Assembly: GCF_010015445.1 (NCBI RefSeq)
Contig: NC_053115.1
Span: forward strand, 4,633,576-4,697,575
Direction of reading: 5' to 3'
DNA from: Perca fluviatilis
Lineage: Eukaryota > Chordata > Actinopteri > Perciformes > Percidae
DNA length: 64,000 nucleotides
A model generated the notes under the pieces. The model was not told the DNA's origin, searched no databases, and was given only the letters and a program-made list of their open reading frames with translations. Both the position numbers and the translations under genes were made by a program. The number at the start of each line of letters is the position of its first letter. The first letter of the stretch is position 1. This document shows, piece after piece, positions 63,826 through 64,000 of the stretch.

Positions 63826-64000
63826 CTCGCTTCTGGCAGACCTTCCTCCACAGCGCTGCGGAGGAGGGTCTGGCTAGTCCACACAGTATTCCGGGATGGG
63901 AGAAAAACACGCTCTGGTTTATTGGCATTTCTTGAAACCAATCACAATCCTCATGGGTGGCGTTAAGCACCAGGCAGAGCCACGGTGCCGTGGCAAAAAT
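63826..64000. repeat. MITE left end running off the window
   Basis: Starts TTAGTCTCGCTTCTGGCAGA and folds back (CAGACCTTCCTCC with GGAGGAGGGTCTG). Similar in style to the helicase-bearing repeats at 21300 and 27353. Confidence 0.4.

Overview
This window is vertebrate nuclear DNA, almost certainly from a ray-finned (teleost) fish. It has short exons with GT-AG introns, very long CA/GT microsatellites, tRNA-derived SINE pieces, L2-type and RNase-H-bearing LINEs, Tc1 and hAT relics, and many TTAA-flanked MITEs. No bacterial-style operons, CRISPR arrays or viral genes were seen.

Region 1 (1-30385, minus strand): the 5' part of an integrin alpha-5 gene (itga5). I placed 18 coding exons between 30120 and 1133. 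They join without a break in frame into 630 codons covering the signal peptide, the beta-propeller and the start of the thigh domain; the rest lies beyond position 1. The introns are full of repeats: T1 MITEs (starting AGTGCTCATATTATG), hAT-like and Harbinger-like MITEs, a foldback element, and two MITE-like elements carrying a piece of a RecQ-like helicase gene.

Region 2 (30386-43600): gene-poor DNA holding a dead Tc1/mariner element with both ends intact (32848-34475), an L2-type LINE split by a 1.5-kb TTAA-flanked element (38140-41100), and a 5'-truncated RNase-H-bearing LINE with a perfect 14-bp target duplication (42290-43540).

Region 3 (43600-50510, plus strand): a decayed ankyrin-helical-kinase-KEN gene of the RNase L/IRE1 type. 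Kinase (VAIK, HRD, DFG) and KEN nuclease signature residues survive, but there are two frameshifts, one in-frame stop and no visible terminal exon. A reverse-transcriptase relic lies directly downstream in antisense.

Region 4 (50510-57490): repeats, including a 405-bp tandem duplication that contains part of a piggyBac-like MITE.

Region 5 (57500-63796, minus strand): the 3' part of bin2 (bridging integrator 2). Eight exons give the second half of the BAR domain, a long acidic Ser-rich linker and a C-terminal SH3-like domain that human BIN2 lacks. ITGA5 and BIN2 both lie on human 12q13, so their proximity fits conserved linkage. Itga5 would act at the plasma membrane as the fibronectin-receptor alpha subunit and Bin2 at curved membranes; the nuclease-like relic between them is probably non-functional.
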